Source: Scenedesmus sp. ARA3 (lineage: Eukaryota > Chlorophyta > Chlorophyceae > Sphaeropleales > Scenedesmaceae). From it: DNA of 22,264 nt. A program made the translations under genes and the position numbers. The DNA lies in the NCBI GenBank assembly GCA_004335835.1, contig RWJK01001930.1, positions 77,493 to 99,756 of the forward strand, given 5' to 3'. Numbering within the stretch: position 1 is the stretch's first letter; each line of letters opens with the position of its first letter. The notes beneath the pieces are model-generated. The model did no database searches and was not told the DNA's origin. It worked only from the letters and a program-made list of their open reading frames with translations. Below, piece after piece: positions 20,851-22,264 of the stretch.

Positions 20851-21369
20851 AGGCAACGTGAACACGCAGCCTCACAACTGGCTGGCGCGCATCATGTGGA
20901 CCGGCAAAGAATGCGGCTACATGTGGGAGGTCAACGTGCACTACTAGTGAGTGTTACTTTTGTCGTTATTTCTGTTTTAAGTCATGATGCAGGGCTTACG
21001 GTTGGGGTTGATGTTTTTGGCTGAGAGTGAGTTATCATAATGTGGACCGGCAAGGAGTGCGGTGGGAGGTCAACGTGCATTACTAGTCAGTGTTGTATCT
21101 GAGGTTTGAATGCGCACGCGTTAGAACTGGCCACTGCTCAGCAGCAGCTGCTGAAGCGGCACTTTGGCTGCCACTGCCCCACCAGATGATGCCAGTAATG
21201 GAGTGGTAGAGGTGCTTGCTCAGTGCGAGTACAAGTACCCCTGCTGCATTGCGTTGCGGCCCCTACATTGACAACACCACGGTCAAGGCTGAGCAGCTGC
21301 TGGCTCAGCGGCTGCAGGAGTTGGCATGTAAGATACAACACTTGAGATATCAACAGGCAGTACACTGAC

Positions 21370-21405
<36 letters not shown>

Positions 21406-22239
21406 CTTCAACCTGTGCCGCAGCCCCTACATTGACAACACCACCGTCGGTGCTGAAGAACTGCTGTCTCAGAGCCTGCAGGATGTTGGGCTGGACAAGT
21501 ATCGGGAGTACCAGCGCCTGGCTGATCAGGGCTCGATGCGGCTGCGCATCAGTGAGACGAACTCGCTGTGAGTGCAGCTTCCTGCAAGTGCTCGCTGTGA
21601 TGCTTTGATGTATTCATGCATATATGTTGCACAGCTTCAGTGCTGCTATGCTCTATGAAACCCGCACGCAGCTCGAGCATGAATGCACTTCTTCAGATCA
21701 CCGCCAAGTGCTGATGAGTTCCTTTTTTCGCTGCTGTTTTTTCTGCTGCATTATGGCGGTGGCAGGGCCGGCCTGAGTAACACAGCAGCCGGCATGTTCT
21801 GGATGCTTGCACTCTGTGGGGTTTCCGAAACACGGTATTCGCTGAACACACATGCTTTCTCTGCTGCTGCTTTCTTCTGCTGCAGGTACGGCGGCGGCAG
21901 GGCCGGCCGCGACGACACAGCAGCCGGCATGTTCTGGGTGCTTGTATGCATGTCTGCAAACCCTTTGGTTCCAACGGTATTGCATCGTGCTGTGTTTATA
22001 ATGTCTGCAGGTATGGTGGCGGCAGGGCTGGCTTGAGTGATACAGCAGCTGGCATGTTTTGGGTGCTTGATGCACTCTGTGAGATGGCTAAGGCCGGGGC
22101 GGGCGGCTGCCACCTTCACTGGGGCATTGGGGGTGCTCCTGATGGCACCATGGGCCAGCCGAATACAGGAGTGCAGACAAACTTTTTCTACAAAGTGGGA
22201 GATAAGCGGCTGGAGTACAAGCAGCTCAAGGAGCAAAGG
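16464..22239 (+). CDS. GH79 glycoside hydrolase (heparanase / beta-glucuronidase type), membrane-anchored, 3' end missing
   Basis: GH79 enzymes are retaining glycosidases acting on uronic-acid sugars of glycans. Proposed exons: 16464-16791, 17324-17464, 17945-18510, 18964-19022, 19673-19793, 20449-20599, 20853-20946, 21424-21567, 22011-22239, then a GTGAGT donor running off the window; 611 codons, all phases consistent. An N-terminal hydrophobic segment near residues 26-47 (ALCACGVFLTVGLVGAFLHF) suggests a signal anchor. A Cys-containing patch (CVPLQEGSQCSFSSFC) and a Gln/Ala/Glu-rich linker follow. The catalytic domain begins near residue 288 (YSVDIS) and contains PIIRVGGASQDK, IGYELGNE, PEFWPTG, WEVNVHYY, RLRISETNSLYGGG and DTAAGMFWVLDAL. 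Glu405 in GNE|P fits the acid/base and Glu531 in SETNS fits the nucleophile (human heparanase Glu225 and Glu343); the GNE-P motif is split by an intron. The 5' exon structure is less certain: a plausible coding stretch at about 16880-17003 is left out because its phase does not join the next exon. Substrate is unknown, perhaps a cell-wall or secreted uronide. Confidence 0.88.
17190..17240 (+). repeat. Copy of the GH79 exon 2 5' edge
   Basis: After GCTGCAG, TCGTGTGCGCCGGCATATCT and the following GGCATGCCTGGA recur from the real exon at 17324, about 137 bp downstream. Confidence 0.87.
18612..18660 (+). repeat. Copy of the GH79 exon 3 3' edge
   Basis: GGCGGCGCCAGCCAGGnCAAGATGAA occurs at 18481-18506 and again about 138 bp downstream. 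The donor GTGCGG after AAG is not preserved in the copy (GGGCGC). Confidence 0.85.
19169..19228. repeat. 10-bp minisatellite (YGTCACCGGG), six units
   Basis: Six adjacent 10-bp units, TGTCACCGGG or CGTCACCGGG with one TGTCACTGGG, form two 30-bp higher-order blocks. Decayed units extend left to about 19140. It lies in the intron before GH79 exon 5 and is distinct from the CTG/CAG triplets. Confidence 0.92.
19265..19793 (+). repeat. Four-copy array of GH79 exon 5 5' edge
   Basis: Copies start at about 19265 (strongly decayed), 19399, 19534 and 19673, about 135-139 bp apart. They encode YI-[SF]-GLPLWQ and following residues. Copy 2 has TAG in place of the Lys codon after WQ; copy 3 has a 1-bp deletion at that site. 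Copies end in AAACCCTG-CC rather than continuing. Only the last copy continues to AEKHLAPGAVIGYELGNE and a GTGAGG donor. Confidence 0.9.
19879..20170 (+). repeat. Three decayed copies of the GH79 exon 5 3' edge
   Basis: Segments at about 19879-19960, 20011-20075 and 20127-20170 resemble 19739-19820, which encodes LAEKHLAPGAVIGYELGNE plus the GTGAGGCAGTGTG donor-side sequence. The first keeps GAG|GTGAGG, the second reads GAG|GTGGGG and the third GAG|GTGAGT. All lie downstream of the real exon. Confidence 0.85.
20336..20399 (+). repeat. Copy of the GH79 exon 6 5' edge
   Basis: CCGGAGTTCTGGCTCACAGG after AACAG copies the real exon at 20449 (PEFWPTGLGG), 113 bp downstream, then diverges. Confidence 0.87.
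20763..20852. repeat. (CTG)29 plus CAG acceptor before GH79 exon 7
   Basis: This is the longest triplet tract in the window: 29 uninterrupted CTG units at 20763-20849, followed at once by the acceptor CAG (20850-20852) and coding NVNTQPHNWLAR. Its purity suggests a young and length-variable tract. Confidence 0.95.
21038..21092 (+). repeat. Copy of the GH79 exon 7 3' edge
   Basis: ATGTGGACCGGCAA and GTCAACGTGCA recur 146 bp after the real sequence at 20894. The copy has a short deletion inside, and the GTGAGT donor is changed to GTCAGT. Confidence 0.88.
21260..21330 (+). repeat. Copy of the GH79 exon 8 5' edge with destroyed acceptor
   Basis: CCCCTACATTGACAACACCA occurs at 21260 and at the real exon start, 21424 (164-bp offset). 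The CAG acceptor of the real exon reads CGG in the copy, so the AG is lost. Confidence 0.88.
21752..22040 (+). repeat. Three-copy array of GH79 exon 9 5' edge
   Basis: Copies start near 21752, at 21886 and at 22011 (134 and 125 bp apart) and encode YGGGRAG, two residues, then DTAAGMFW-like sequence. Copy 1 has lost the acceptor (GCAG became GCAT). Copy 2 keeps CAG and about 25 codons. Only copy 3 continues through HLHWGIGGAPDG to a donor. Confidence 0.9.
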
Positions 22240-22264
22240 GTGAGTTGGGTGCTTGTTTGGTGTT

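Overview
This window is eukaryotic nuclear DNA, most probably from a green alga. My best guess is a chlorophyte, possibly Sphaeropleales/Scenedesmaceae, but this is inference. The reasons are GC-rich genes cut into many short exons, GTGAGT/GTGCGT-type donors, introns ending in CTG runs plus CAG, and Ala/Ser/Gln tracts from CAG-type triplets. No prokaryotic operon signals, tRNA, rRNA or CRISPR array are seen. All four recognisable genes lie on the + strand.

Layout: (1) 59-901 is the 3' part of a divergent ubiquitin-conjugating enzyme (E2), entering from the left edge. (2) 1231-7192 is a complete nine-exon indoleamine 2,3-dioxygenase (IDO). Its splice phases close perfectly to a 494-residue protein with a possible organelle-targeting leader. 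(3) About 8165-15232 is a leucine-rich-repeat protein in about nine exons; its first exon is uncertain. (4) 16464 to beyond the right edge is a membrane-anchored glycoside hydrolase of family GH79 (heparanase/beta-glucuronidase type), with both catalytic glutamates present. The genes do not form an obvious pathway; they are neighbours. A 529-bp AT-rich non-autonomous hAT-type element with a perfect 8-bp target duplication sits inside an IDO intron.

The outstanding feature is architectural. In the IDO, LRR and GH79 genes most introns contain one to seven partial, decayed copies of the edges of the neighbouring exons, at spacings of about 90-210 bp. Copies of an exon's 5' edge, with its acceptor, always lie upstream of the full exon. 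Copies of an exon's 3' edge, with its donor, always lie downstream of the full exon. The coding message survives by splicing from the first donor to the last acceptor. The copies are joined by (CTG)n tracts that also serve as acceptor pyrimidine tracts. This looks like continuing, triplet-repeat-associated tandem duplication of exon-intron junctions, filtered by splicing.

Exon coordinates were derived by hand from homology, reading frame and splice phase. Family names come from motif recognition, not database searches.
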